Shown one piece after another: positions 1-11,720 of a DNA stretch of 64,000 nucleotides. The notes beneath the pieces are model-generated. The model saw only the letters and a list, made by a program, of their open reading frames with translations, made no database searches and had not been told where the DNA came from. Both the position numbers and the translations under genes were made by a program. Position 1 is the stretch's first letter. Each line of letters begins with the position of its first letter. The DNA comes from Alitta virens (taxonomy: Eukaryota; Annelida; Polychaeta; Phyllodocida; Nereididae): NCBI GenBank assembly GCA_932294295.1, contig OW028585.1:19475912-19539911 (forward strand), given 5' to 3'.

Positions 1-337
1 CTTGTTTTTAGTAGGAAGTGCTTTTGATTTATTTGTTTAACAGCTGAGCTCCACACGCTTTGACTGTAATTAAAGTCCATGGGAAGGGTGTTTAGATATA
101 TGTCCTCATATTAACCTCTGTGCTATTTGTAGCACCAGGGAATTTCCAGGCATTTGATGATGTTACAGGGTGGGGTGCCTGGGAATATACAATATATGTT
201 TGAAAATAGGGCATGTTATGCTCCTACATTAGTTTTTGTAAACTGATTATATATCGCGAAATTGCAATGTAAGGAGTGGCTCAATATAACATGGTGAACA
301 TTGTGTTGTTTCTGTGGTACTCAGGTACTGGCTTTCA

Positions 338-613
338 ATAGTGGATTTTCACGGAAGGTTCTCTGTATTTCCACCAGGTGGCTACGACAGAATACTGCAA
401 TAATATTGGCTGAAAAAGTCCCCGCCCTTGACTCTGATTGGCAGCAGTATTTTTAGTGCATTTTAATGTATATTTGACATCTTATCATTTAGTGTTATTT
501 GACAGAGAAAATTGTATTTATGGAATCAGTTAGGTATAACCTATTATGTCTGAAAAGCAAAATGAGTAATAAGAGGAGAGGAAAGACTTATGTCTCGGTG
601 AATTCTGGGCTGT
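338..613. repeat. interspersed repeat, copy 1 (partner at 6324-6565)
   Basis: A block that recurs almost word for word at 6324-6565, with a roughly 50-base insertion here (about 420-470). No inverted ends or reverse-transcriptase coding were seen. In the second copy it overlaps the open frame that follows the last big collagen exon, so that part of the frame is repeat, not collagen. Confidence 0.75.
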
Positions 614-1019
614 TCCAGTTTTCGAGGGAGCACCGCTGACTGAATCTTCAGATCAACGTTTGAAGACAGATCAAAAAGTAGATAAGGCCATATGGTTATG
701 TCATTAACTTGACATTAGGACCCTCAGTTTTACCCCATTTGGCACACGTTTATCCCACAACCCCAAATGGCCCAATGTTATTTCCATATGCTACTAGACC
801 AGATGACGACCCTATCCAACTTTTTAACTGTCTTCAAATGGTTTCCTGATGGTCCAGCAGTCAGCAATGCCCCCAGAGAATGATGTGATGATATGATAAA
901 CCTTTGACTTAGGAGTCCACACCATGTTACATATTTGGAAGGGTTAATTCTCCTACTTAGTCCAGTTACCATAGACACCGAGTCCACGACACCGCCAAAT
1001 TAACATCTCATGCCACCAA

Positions 1020-1130
1020 CATCCAGGTGAGATGTAGCTCATGAAGAATAAAAGGGTCAAGCTATATTAGAACTCATGACCTTCTGAGAAGCCGGCAAAT
1101 GTCTTAACCACTAGGCCACTCAGATGCAGC
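1020..1130 (-). mobile_element. tRNA-derived SINE, second family, fragment
   Basis: On the minus strand this reads like a tRNA gene head. A box-A-like stretch (TGGCCTAGTGGTTAAG) is followed by a box-B-like GAGTTCTAAT, then a non-tRNA body ending with the motif GATGTAGCTCATGAA. Related pieces lie at 11247-11345 and 11627-11720. The head is degraded, so this is not a functional tRNA. Confidence 0.55.
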
Positions 1131-1139
1131 TAGGATGGA

Positions 1140-2060
1140 TGTAGGGCCTTATTTAAACATAAGTCATATGGGCGTATGTAATAACGTTACACATGAATGC
1201 CTGTGCTGTTTCGTTACACTTGATGTCTCTCGCTGACGGTTTACTCCAAATAAAATGAACCAGGAGTGTCCCTCAATTTTGACCTGTTCCCATATTTGTC
1301 AGAGAACACTCCAAAACAAACTTATTGGGAAAATTTGTTGTTTTTTTTAATATAAAAGATGGCAATGCCCAGCGAAGATCGAAGAGTGCTAATAAAATAA
1401 ATTATAATTGGCCTGAGCAAGACCATACAGATGACCAAGCGGTTAACATTTTTGACAATTTCTTTAGAAATCAAACTATAATGAACTTCCGAAGATCAGG
1501 ATTAAACATTGAATTAGAACCCAAAGTGCAAACGTTGATCTGAAGATTGTGTAGCGACATTCCAACACTTGTTAGACATAAGGTTTACGACAAAGCACCA
1601 ACAATAAAGTGCACGTGTAGAAAAAAGGTCATTCTCATTTGTGAATTTCAGGGGGGATGATTGCATTGACCATACCCCCTTCCCAAAAACTGGGGGGGGG
1701 GGGGGGGGGTCTATATCCCCCCATCCTACCCCTGTATTGACGCGCCTGTTAGTAAATAGTAAAAGTGAAAACAAAAAGCGTAAACAGTGTTATGTCTAGT
1801 CCTAATTGTACAGACAACGTGGAACACTGGTGAAAAGAAATCAGAATTTGACCTTATGACCAGCAGGGGGGGGGGGGGTGGGGTTGGGAGGGTCATTAGA
1901 ATCTCCTGTACTACTGTATGTACTGTATGGTATTCAATATCTATTCTTTTAACCAGTAGTTTGCAATGACTCGCATGGCTGAACACTGGATGTCCCTATA
2001 TTTTAATGAATTCATTCAGCCAAGCCTGCAATGGATTTCCCCATAACGTTTCCCCATCAG
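1140..2060. other. no gene seen; G-tract region
   Basis: Short open frames only, none with exon-like boundaries. It contains G runs at about 1691-1709 and 1866-1878 that create proline- or glycine-rich shadow frames. Confidence 0.6.
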
Positions 2061-2068
2061 ATGCCTCA

Positions 2069-2100
2069 TATAAAAGATTAAGGATTTCGCAGTTCATTCT
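2069..2100 (+). promoter_or_regulatory. core promoter of the collagen gene (TATA + initiator)
   Basis: TATAAAAG at 2069-2076 lies 27 bases before the A of TCATTCT (2094-2100), a perfect match to the metazoan initiator YYANWYY. Transcription is therefore predicted to start near 2096. This leaves a 22-base leader before the ATG at 2118. Confidence 0.7.
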
Positions 2101-2117
2101 GTGGACATTACTGCAAG

Positions 2118-5100
2118 ATGGAGCGGTTAGGCATTGGTGAGTATCATACAATATAATTTCAAATGTTATTGGGTGGTGGGGGGATGAAATAGGACTTTAC
2201 GTCCTGTATTTCTGCACCCGATGGGCTTATTAGGACAGGCAGGGACCATGGCAATGAGATGAAGGATGAAACAGCCATCCAACTTATTAGGCCAGACCGG
2301 GAATTGAACCGGGACCCAGTGGTTGGAAGCCCAGCGCGCTAGCACTGAGCTAGGCCCCCACCCCTCAAATGTTACTGTATGAATAGTAATATGCTCAGTA
2401 GCAGTAAATTAGTAATCCTAAAGTGAACTGATAACAACATACGCTTCTGTGGTTATTTTAACTTGCCATTTGCTTTATTTTGCATCGTAATTTCTGCTGT
2501 GTCTCTCAGACCGTACCAAATAACAAAAATCATATCACAAAATGTCCTCGAATACATTTTGTTTTGGAAAGATAGGAAACTTAAAGTGAGTGATATTATA
2601 TTTAACCGACGTGTAAATATCATTCCAGCAACTTAAGCCACATACAGAGACATACTGGAATTTCAAAGAGTGACATGTTAAGTTGCTCATCTAAAGTGTC
2701 ATATTACAAATGTAGTGAAAGCGACCTTGTGACAATTCGAGCGATTGAAGATTTGAGAGACAATTCTATTTCGTTTATTTCTCATAATGAGAGACTCTTC
2801 TATTTAAATCAACTATATACCATGTAAATAATAATTGATTTTTTTTCTACATTGCATCAAATACACCATTTATGTGTGTGATTAAAGAATATATAAATAT
2901 AAATTCACATAATGTCATCTTTGCTTGCAACGTATGAGATAACTAGACAGGCTTAACAGGACTGTGCATTGCGCAGAGCCCTGTGTAGGCCACTGGGGTT
3001 TGAGGTCTTCACCAACAGTGTTACCACCCTTGCCATGAAGAAGCCCAGACCAAAGGAATTCAGTTGAGGTCACAGTGTGAGTCGTCTGTGAGCAAACTGT
3101 GAGCTGATCATGTGTGATTCTAAACGTTTTTTGCAAAATTCCCATCCTTTAGCTCTGAGCAAGCTGTGTTAAAACTAATGATGTTAAAACTAATGATGAA
3201 CTAAACAAACAAATCTCCCAACACAGCCTTCATTCATGATTGCCCCATGCGGGTTTTGAACAGTTCTATTTATAGTTTCTGGTTATTAGCTGGCCTGTAA
3301 TCCTGTAATCAATGGTGGGGACAGAAAACCTATTTATAGTTTTCCTAAGTGTATATACCACGCCACCTAGCGTGAGATCACGAGGTGAGTTCATGGTGAG
3401 CTAACTGTGATGTCATCCTGTGATCTGAGCTTTGAGTGAGGTCACTGTGATTAATGTTAGCTCACGTCTTCACTGAGAGGACTTTAAGGGCAATCTATAG
3501 TGAATTTTCAAAAGTGTATTTTACAGTTTAAGTTAGTATGGGTTAGACAATGGTCACATTTCTGCACATTTCACACTGGTTCATGCTTCTAATGAATAAT
3601 TATGAGAAAAAAACATATATATATTGGACATTAGGAAAAAGTGCAGTATAGTGGACCCATATTTATGACCATATTTAGATAGGCTTGTTTGCTGTGTAGA
3701 TGACGTCAAAAGCTTGAATTCAATACGTCACAGAGTAATGACGGCGATTTTCATGTTCTTTGTGCACTCGGCGACAGTGATTTTCGCCACGACAACGAGA
3801 TTCGCCACCCATGATTATGCACATTGCAACAACTTGATTTGTTACAAAACTAATTGTATAGATTATTGACAGTATTCTTACGCTGTGACAGCCATCTAAA
3901 AGGTATTTATTGTAGTTTTTAGGGGGTGGCGTATCTCGCTGTCGTGGCGAAGTTCAGTGTCAATGCTACTCTATATCAAATGTTATTCTAATTGCTACAA
4001 CTCAAACTTTGTCAAATAATTTAAAAAAATTTTCATATTTCATGGACACCAAATATGGGCATAAATTTGGGTCCGCTATATTGCACCAAACCTGGACATT
4101 CATTTTGAATCCTATGGTTAGGCTTATTTCTGTTGCGCTAAGTGTTAACTGGTAAGATACATTGGTGCAAATTAATTTTGCATTGTATGATGAGCTTGTA
4201 TTCATGGGCTACATCCCAGTTGAATGTTGTTCAGATGAGACATTAAAATTAGTGGTCCTTTGTACCCTGTACTGAGGCAAATATAAGACTCCGCCCATGG
4301 GGTAAATGAGTAACATGGGTGGACTCCTCCTATCCCTCACCTTATAAATCAACCCTCGCGAGCATGGGAACTTGCATTTGAGGGCTGCACTTTCCATATC
4401 TGTTCATCTACATGGCATCTATCATTTTATGAAAAGTGCCAGAAACTGTTGGGTTTTCAAGTAATTGTGCCAAGCCATCTCAAGACCTCCCTCCACACAC
4501 CCAAATCCTGCACATTGGCCAACTCTGCTGAAGATCCCAGGTTTGACCTTGGACGTGCCTTATACTCGGTGTCTATGCTGAGGCAGGTAAAACACCAATG
4601 GAGTAAATGTGTAACATGGTGTGGACAAGCCTTATCATCTCATCATTACATCTGCTTCTGGTAGCCTGTAAAGTAAGCTGATAAAGCTTACATTGAGACA
4701 TTAAAACAAATTTTTTATTTATTTATTTTTTTGCAGCATGCTTTCTGGTTCTGGTCATTTGCGCTGTTGGTCAGGGTAAATATTATTTTATTTTTGTTTG
4801 TTGTAAAGGTCAATTCTCCATGATATGTCCATGGACTGAGCCCATCCTGTATATAGGTCTACTACTTTTGTAGGATGCACTGCATACATCAAATTGTAAT
4901 CAAATAGTAAAATATCATACAGCCTCCCCTAAAAATTTATTTTTTCTTCATATTGCGTTTTAATGTAAATTTTTAGATTTTGTGGCTCAAAAAGAGTTTT
5001 ATTCCCCCCCCCCCCCCCTAGAAAAACTGCAAATCTACGCTAATGCCCATGGCTGTTGACATATGTATGAGAATGAGCTAATTAACTTAGAACCACTACA

Positions 5101-8078
5101 TTTCAAATGAGCATGAAATTAAAAGTGTCTGAATAAGTTTTGGTGTGACTGTGTCCCGGTGAATTAATCATTAGTAATCTATTTATATTTTGAAAATGTG
5201 CATAGAAGAAAGCTTGGAAGGATACCGTGGACCAACTGGTTTTCCGGGGCCTCGCGGAATCCGAGGAGACAAAGGTGACAAGGGAGCACGAGGTCAACCT
5301 GGACCCGACGCTCCCGCCCAGCTCAACGTCCACGGTGATGGAAGTGTGGAAGGTCGTCCGGGTCTAAAGGGACCTCCGGGATCTGATGGGCAACCCGGCA
5401 GGCGTGGGAATAGGGGGTTGCAAGGAAACGTTGGGAGTTCGGGACCAGTTGGACCACCAGGAAGAAGGGGTAATACAGGTGTTAGAGGGTCGCCAGGAGC
5501 AAAGGGTGCAGCGGGTAAGACAATTTCACTTTAAACATGGTGTGGACTCCAAGCCTTATCATCTCATCAGTACGTCTGCCTCTGGCAGCTGGTCATATAA
5601 ACTGACTAAGCGTAGCATTGACTGTGCTGAATATGAAATAGTTTACAAATCCATATCTATCTTCACTGTGTTACTAAGTAGGATGTGAAAAAGCAATGAA
5701 ATTAAAAATATCTTTTAGAAGAAGGTGATCCAAACAAAAGTCTTATCAATTGACCATGACAACTGCTTTGGATTAAAGGATTTACTTGCTTTGTATGGAC
5801 CACTGGTTTAATGACGTTTTTACTGAATTATTGTGGACCATATATTTTCTTCTGCAATAATAATAATGGAATTTTGCAATTCAGGAGAACCAGGGACTAC
5901 GCCGTATGATACACAAGGCAGGTCAATAAGCCCATACATACAGAAAGGACCAGACGGCCCTCCCGGTGACAAGGGACTGGCAGGTCGAAATGGAAATTTC
6001 GGCCCCTCGGGGCCAGTTGGACCAGCTGGTCCACGAGGACAATCAGGCGAACCAGGTCCAGCCGGTCCAGCCGGTCCACCAGGTCTCAGCTTTGCTGCAT
6101 CAATGATGGAAAGAAATACAACCGAGGTGTTGCTGTCAGCGGGCCAGCCAGGACCTCCTGGTGAACCAGGGATGACCGTCGATGGACCTCCTGGTCCAAA
6201 GGGACAAACTGGAGACCGAGGACCGATTGGACCAGCCGAGGAAGGGGTGTCAGTGTTCTTCAATATGAACACCCTCATAACTTCCGGTACAAACTTATCC
6301 ATGCTATGGGTCCACATAAAAATAGTGGATTTTCACGGAAGGTTCTCTGTATTTCCACCAGGTGGCTATGACAGAATACTGCAATTATATTGGCTGAAAA
6401 AGTTCCCATTTTATTGTATTTTTGACATCTTATCATTTAGTGGATTTCTGTTATTTCCCAGAAAATTGTATTTATGGAATCAGTTAGTTATGACCTGCTT
6501 TGTCTGAAAAGCAAAATGAGTAATAAGAGGGAAGGACTTATGTCTTGCTGAATTCAGGGCTGCTCAGCGAAAAGACTCTATTGACCATATGTTGACACTG
6601 AAGCTCTGAAATAATGACGCACAGTAGAGGAATATCTCCTTAAAAAGTGACAGGCGACAGTTTTGTTATTCTTAGTTATTATTTATTTAGTTAAAAAGTG
6701 ATGAGACAATGCTTCCTAGCTTGACCCCTGTTATAGTCCGAAGTGGAGAAGTGGATAAGTGCAATGCTGGTAATTATTATTTAGGCAAGTGGCGTTTGTT
6801 GACTAATTTCATGATTTAGGCCTTGGAATGAAACATGCACTGGGGGGTGGATCAACACTGAATTATGTGAAAACACTCCCATCCCATCTTTACCATTCAT
6901 AGACAAGTTGTGGGGAATTTCACCTAGCCGCATTTACTAGTTAATTAGTTATTTAGTTACAAATGTAGAAATTGTTGCATTTTCGGCTCGAATTTTAAGC
7001 TGAAATTCCGTTGCTTTAGAGGTAATTCAGGAGTCATAAAAGTGGTTACAGTAATGGGCAACAGAGCAAAATGTCCCTCCCTCAACACACTTTCCCTGAT
7101 ATGTATTCTGCCTCTAATGGCCTCAATAGAGGGGTTTTATGACTTAAGCTTGGGTGTTTCAGTCAGATGTTGACCACAGTTCTGATAACATCAGAAAACA
7201 TGTAAAATAAATAATTGGCCATTTTGACCTTGAAAATACTGAACATTAAATCTCTTAATTTCTGAGAAACTATTTAGGATTCTTATTTTACTTTTCACTG
7301 CCAAATGCAGTAGCCCCAGTATGACAATTTGGCAAATTTACATTGGATTCCAAAAAGGGCAGTTTGAAGGGAATGCTTAATTAAGCAATGTGTCCAAGGT
7401 CAATTTCCTAAAGATGTTTGGGTCAGCAGGTGTGACAATTTGTGACGTGGCAGCATTGGATCACTTAGTCACATCAGTCACATCAGAGTCACATCAGAGT
7501 CACATCAGTCACGTCAGTCACATCAGAGTCACATCTGTTCACATCAGTCACGTCAGAGTCACATCTGAGTCACATCTGTTCACATCAGTCACATCAGACA
7601 ATAACATTTTTGCATGTAAATATATCAGGTAGTCTTGTATGTATTTATCTATGGTCAGTAAAGCCATTCTTAGACCATCAAACGTGTCTAAAACACTTAA
7701 TTAGTTGTCACTGGGTCTCCAGAGTGCCATCATTTTACAGTCCAGAAAAAGGTCAAGGATTAATTAAACCTCCTCAATGTCAAAACTTCGTGCTTGGTTC
7801 CCAAATGTGTTCTTATTTATAACTGTTCTTAATAAGTACAAGGGTACTACAAGTCATACATCATATTTTAATAGATATCAGTTAAATATAGATTTTACTT
7901 TTATGATATGAGTAATAGCCAATTATTCTATATTACATAAATTCGTGAATACTATACATTATATTTTAATCAAATACATTATCTTTCAGGAAGCGCTATG
8001 GGTTTGTGTGTCATTAATTACGCCATCTTGTCTGCAACTGTGTACCGTCTGAAATCAATGTCGAGCGATCTGGACTAA
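2118..8078 (+). CDS. short secreted collagen with interrupted triple helix and multiplexin-like C-terminal domain (5 exons)
   Basis: Coding exons are 2118-2136, 4737-4775, 5206-5514, 5885-6286 and 7990-8078. Every intron is phase 1 and the joined frame gives 285 residues. Residues 1-19 ([19 protein letters not shown]) are a signal peptide, split over two tiny exons. Gly-X-Y repeats then run to about residue 241 in four blocks (about 9, 19, 15 and 3+6 triplets), separated by non-collagenous interruptions. An RGD lies at 39-41. Residues 243-285 begin GVSVFF and contain VYRLKS. Their hydrophobic pattern resembles the trimerisation domain of collagens XV/XVIII, without the endostatin part. The product is presumably a secreted homotrimer in extracellular matrix. 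The weakest call is the donor of exon 4 (CCG|GTACAA). Reading on instead enters an interspersed repeat at 6324, so the splice to 7990 is preferred. The family is certain; the C-terminal domain identity is inference. Confidence 0.8.
2159..2374 (-). mobile_element. tRNA-derived SINE (main family) in collagen intron 1
   Basis: Element 2169-2364, bounded by a 10-base target-site duplication TCAAATGTTA (2159-2168 and 2365-2374). The minus strand starts with the tRNA-like head (box A near TAGCTCAGTG, box B near GGTTCAATTCC, TCC at the anticodon position) and ends in a GGT/CCA-rich tail. Confidence 0.85.
2940..3050 (-). repeat. fragment of SINE-like family B
   Basis: Matches the inner part of the 253-base insertion at 46734-46986 (shared words TGTGCATTGCGCAGAGCCC and GCCACTGGGG). 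Further pieces lie at 47490-47555 (opposite strand) and 55631-55740. Confidence 0.55.
3636..4090. mobile_element. inverted-repeat DNA element family A, copy 1, interrupted by a second element
   Basis: The ends are inverted copies of AGTGCAGTATAGCGGACCC, followed by the shared subterminal word TTTATGACCATATTT. The body is split by the smaller element at 3773-3961. No transposase is present, so it is non-autonomous (MITE-like). Confidence 0.75.
3773..3961. mobile_element. 189-base inverted-repeat element nested in family A
   Basis: Arms of about 38 bases, 3773-3810 and 3924-3961, are inverted copies. The shared cores are TTCGCCACGACA and CGCCACCC. It sits inside the family A element, so it inserted later. 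Confidence 0.65.
4255..4690. repeat. fragments of an interspersed family (GAGGCAGGTAAAA) in collagen intron 1
   Basis: Two pieces, about 4255-4420 and 4545-4690. They share TCTATGCTGAGGCAGGTAAA, GGTAAATGTGTAACATGG and CTTATCATCTCATCATTAC. Other copies lie at 880-930 (reverse), 5536-5620, 35650-35755, 47555-47690 and 49296-49450. Confidence 0.6.
6324..6565. repeat. interspersed repeat, copy 2
   Basis: Near-identical to 338-613. It begins 37 bases after the inferred donor of collagen exon 4, so it lies at the start of the last intron. Confidence 0.75.
6566..7980. other. collagen last intron, no other gene seen
   Basis: AT-rich intron sequence. It holds the short-period tandem array at 7460-7602 and otherwise no recognisable element. 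Confidence 0.5.
7460..7602. repeat. minisatellite of 9-12 base units (TCACATCAG)
   Basis: About a dozen imperfect head-to-tail copies of TCACATCAG, some extended with AG or TGT. It lies inside the last collagen intron and makes a Ser-His-rich shadow frame. Confidence 0.85.
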
Positions 8079-8108
8079 AACGGAGATATTAAATTGAAAT
8101 ATGTACTT

Positions 8109-8114
8109 AATAAA
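8109..8114 (+). terminator. polyadenylation signal of the collagen gene
   Basis: AATAAA 31 bases after the TAA stop. A second AATAAA follows at 8232-8237 and could give a longer 3' end. Confidence 0.6.
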
Positions 8115-8322
8115 AATGTATGAAGAAGTTATATTGGAAATTATTTTGATTTTAAGTTGATTTATCATTGAAGTGATAAATTAACTTTGGCTTTCTTTTT
8201 TTAAATCTAATTCTTGTTTACTTCTGACGAAAATAAATGATTTTGACAGGAAAAAAACAATTGTCATTCTATTTCGACTTTGGTCGTCAAATGATATCTT
8301 TACAAATTTCAGGGGCTGATCC

Positions 8323-8484
8323 AGGAAATTTGCACCGGGGGGGGGGGGGGGGTGACAAATTAAAACGTATTGCGAGGACCGCTGAATTTTTTATATATTT
8401 TTTAAATTAAAAAGTACTAGGCCAAGGAGGGTGCGGGGGAAGGTTTCACCTTCTTAACCCCCCCCCCCTAAATCCGCTACTGAA
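8323..8484. mobile_element. short inverted-repeat element with hAT-like ends
   Basis: Ends CAGGGGCTGATCCAGG and, inverted, CAGTAGCGGATTTAGG flank G-rich and C-rich runs. The ends look like those of the 53674-53865 element, which has an 8-base duplication. No clean duplication was found here. Confidence 0.4.
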
Positions 8485-9229
8485 TTTAGAAACATTGGTG
8501 CATAGATTTAATTGGTGGTTAAGCATTATAGTTGGGTAAACTGAAACTTGAATTTGATGACATAAGTGTTATATTTTGTCGAAGTTTAAGCCTCACGCTA
8601 GCATTCCTACTCTGCCATCTGACGGCTCTGAAGACTGGCGAAATATATCGGAATATGTAGATTAAAGTTGTAGAGATTTGTCTGGCGTGCTAGTAAGATG
8701 GCGGAGCGTTGAAGATGACGTAGAAAGATCACGTGATGGGTGGCGCCGCCAGCGTAGCTAAAAATAGATTGTTTTCCCGCCAACAAAAATTATAATGCTG
8801 TCAGGCCAACGTATTGTTTTTTTCAGTAGAAGAAAATCATATGATATCACTTGCTCATCTGTGATCAGTCAGATAGCCAGTTTTCATAAATAACAAGCAG
8901 TAAGCACGTAAACCAACTGCATGTAATAGAATAAATGTACTAAAAAAAATGACTGGAAATTACAGTACTCGTTTATATGACAACAGAATTACATTTATTT
9001 TGAGATAGTAAAAAAGTATGTTACAAAATAAATGACCACTTGTTTTGTGGTCTTATTTTTTATCATATGTCCTGGAGAAGCACAAAATACATATATATTA
9101 AGTAAACTTAAGTAAACATTGGGTCATATACCCCCATTGCTTGCCATACAAATATTTGACAGTTATATACTTCCCATTCTAGAATATAACAGTGTACTAT
9201 GGTCCCAAAATTCCCCTATTTCTGAAATG

Positions 9230-10018
9230 GAGAAAGTGCAATACGTTACCTGAAGAATGTTTTAAATGTAAGAAAACAAACCCCTTCCTTAGCTGTGTAT
9301 GCAGAAACAGGACGATTTCCACTGCTCATCAGACAAAAACTTGCTACAGTAAACTACTGGGCAAGACTTCAGACAATGCCTAATAGTGAAATATTAAATA
9401 AGTGCTTAAAAATACAAGAAAAACTACACACAAATGGTCAGAGCAACTGGTACACTAAAGTTAAGCATATCATCTCTGAAGCAAACATAATTAATTGGCA
9501 AGCCCTAGAACCCAGTGTACTGACAAATAAGATAAAACTAGTACTTTATGACAATGAAAAGAATATAATTCTTAATGAAATAAATGACACGAACACCCAA
9601 CCTAAACTTAGGACCTATAAAACATTCAAAACCAGCTACTGCATTGAGCCATACCTACTTTTAAACCTGCCTAAAAAAACATACAGTAATATAGCAAGAT
9701 TCAGAGGCCCCCCTCTGCCCCAGGTCTGGTAGCTCCCACAATCTTAAAATTGAAACTGGTAGACATGAATCCCCAAAACTCCCTTTGCATGAGAGAATAT
9801 GTGAAAATTGTGATAGTGGTGTAATAGAAGATGAATCTCACTGTTTTCTGACATGTAACAAAAATGAAATACCAAGGCCAGAATTACCTACAATAGCAAC
9901 TGATATTACACCAAATTTTCATAACCTAGACAAATCACAACAATTTCAAGTCCTATTGTCATGTAAGAATCCGAAAGTACTAAAGACATTAGGCAATTTT
10001 CTAAATAAAGTTATGAAA
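9230..10018 (+). pseudogene. non-LTR retrotransposon, reverse-transcriptase C-terminal region, frameshifted
   Basis: The frame around 9245-9730 reads ...NVRKQTPSLAVYAETGRFP, then a stretch typical of the region after the reverse-transcriptase domain (NYWARL, YKTFKTSY). It continues in another frame from 9722 with HNLKIETGR and the Cys/His cluster CENC..GVIEDESHCFLTC, ending at TAA 10019. The shift falls between RFR and RSGSSHNL (about 9705-9722). The polymerase palm is absent, so this is a 5'-truncated dead copy. Sequence to about 10996, ending in TATC repeats, may be its 3' tail. Related pieces lie at 41627-42080 and 56470-56830. Confidence 0.75.
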
Positions 10019-10019
10019 T

Positions 10020-11030
10020 AACATTAATGCAGTATTGGTGCCCCCCTTCCACAAAGAACCTTTCACATCCAACACCCCTCTTCGCAATCTCAGAGGTCAG
10101 TGCAATGTTGCTCTGAAGATCCCAGCCATTGACCCAGCCAATGGACACCCCCTTTTTTTTGCCATTTCAGAGGTCAGTGTCATTTTATTCTGAAGACCCC
10201 ACCCACTGAAGCAACAGAAAATAAAATGGAGAATATAGTAAACTTCAAGTTATTTCTTTCCCGGAAGTGTTTTTATCAGCTTAGCTAGAAAGTTGGAATT
10301 AGACTTGTGGCTAACATTTCTTTCCATCTTGTGCTGCTCCATGCCATGGCAAAATATGACCAAAAAAAAAAAAAATAGGTGGACATATTTTTTGTAATCA
10401 TACTATATGTGTGGGAGCTTACATTTGCCTCAGCATAGAGTGGTTATGGGAAATTTACACACTCCTCAGTATTTTCCCATTACATTCACCAAAAAATTGG
10501 CTCTAAAATTGCTGATTTTATCAAAATCTGTCATATCATTTGAAACAGTATTTTCATTTACATAGGGTCATAAATGTTTCAAAAGTTTACGGACCCAACA
10601 CAATGCTATTTCAATGAGAGATAGGTTATGTAATCTTTCGATACATTTATGACCCCTATGTAAATTGAACTGCAGTACTGGACAAATTGTCTCTTGCATC
10701 AGACATTCTGAATAGCATAAAACATGCCATGAGTCCGTTTTAATTGATATGACAGATTTGTCGCTGCCATAAACATTTTTTTATAATTTTTTGCTGAATG
10801 CAATGGCAAAATACTAAAGGGTGTGCAAACTTTTGAGCAACACTGTAGAGACCGAATACAAAATAACAAAACAAGGTTTTTTAACTGATTATATTGTATA
10901 TATATTTTCTATAGTCTCTCATAATTCTTTTTAGAATAGATCATCAAGATGTCTCAAACGATTTTATACTCAAATAAAAAATTATCTATCTATCTACAAA
11001 ACACTGTCAATTCAATACAAATGCAAATGA
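10020..11030. other. no gene seen
   Basis: It contains two partial copies of a roughly 100-base word block (CAGAGGTCAGTG...CTGAAGA) at about 10090-10215 and a short TATC run at 10982-10996. This may be the untranslated tail of the preceding retrotransposon. Confidence 0.4.
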
Positions 11031-11031
11031 A

Positions 11032-11246
11032 ATCCAGCTGAGAGGGGGCTGGGGGCCTAGCTCAATGTTAGCATGCTAGGTTTCCAACCACTGGTTCCTG
11101 GGTTCTATTCCCGGTCGAGCCTAAGTTGGATGGCTGTTTCATCCTTCGTCTCATTGCCATGGTCCCTGCCTTTCTTAATTAGCCCATTAGGTGCAGAAAT
11201 ACAGGACGTAAAGCCTTAATCCACCCACCACCACATCCAGCTGAGA
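11032..11246 (+). mobile_element. tRNA-derived SINE (main family), plus-strand copy
   Basis: Element about 11044-11234 between 12-base duplications ATCCAGCTGAGA (11032-11043, 11235-11246). This is the only clearly plus-strand copy. The head GGGGGCCTAGCTCAATG, box B and a (CCA)n tail read left to right. It gives the orientation of the family. Confidence 0.88.
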
Positions 11247-11720
11247 TGTAGCTCATAAAGATTGCCCAGGTCAAGAGTCTAACCCAGGACCTTTAACAAA
11301 GCTATCTAATAAGCAGGCCAACGCCTTAACCACTACTGCAAATGAACATTTTAATGTGAGGTTGTAATTTAACATCAATTGCGCGCATTCTCAGTAAAAC
11401 TGCAGTAAAACTGCCTTCATGCGGATGATATTTTAACATTGTGCAGTGTAGTAATGTATATTTCAACTTACAATAAAATTACTTGCAATATATTTCCCAT
11501 CCTTTCATATATTACGTTGCTGGATAAGTAGGGCCTACACAAACTTTGCAGTACAAAACGTGCCAATGAAACATCACATGTTGATACATGTGAAGGACAT
11601 ATAGCCGAACTTAAAAAGGCCTAATTAAGGTAAGGAGTAGTGGTGCTTGGGCAGGGAATCGGACCCAGGACCTTGAGTGAAGCTGTCAACACCTTACACA
11701 TTAGACCACTAAGCTGTATT
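11247..11720 (-). repeat. second-family tRNA-SINE pieces
   Basis: Two degraded heads, at about 11247-11345 and 11627-11720. Each ends with a reverse box-A-like word (CTTAACCACTA or TAGACCACTAAG), like the copy at 1020-1130. Confidence 0.45.

Noticed and set aside
5820..6317. 165-codon proline/glycine-rich minus-strand frame
   Set aside because: Exact antisense of the collagen exon at 5885-6286. Gly-X-Y coding is open on both strands because of its GGN/CCN codons.
6287..6507. Extension of the collagen frame into [16 protein letters not shown]
   Set aside because: From 6324 this is the interspersed repeat also found at 338-613. Splicing at 6286 to the phase-matched exon at 7990 gives a better protein end.
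7460..7602. CRISPR-like array
   Set aside because: Units are 9-12 bases with no unique spacers, and the genome is eukaryotic.
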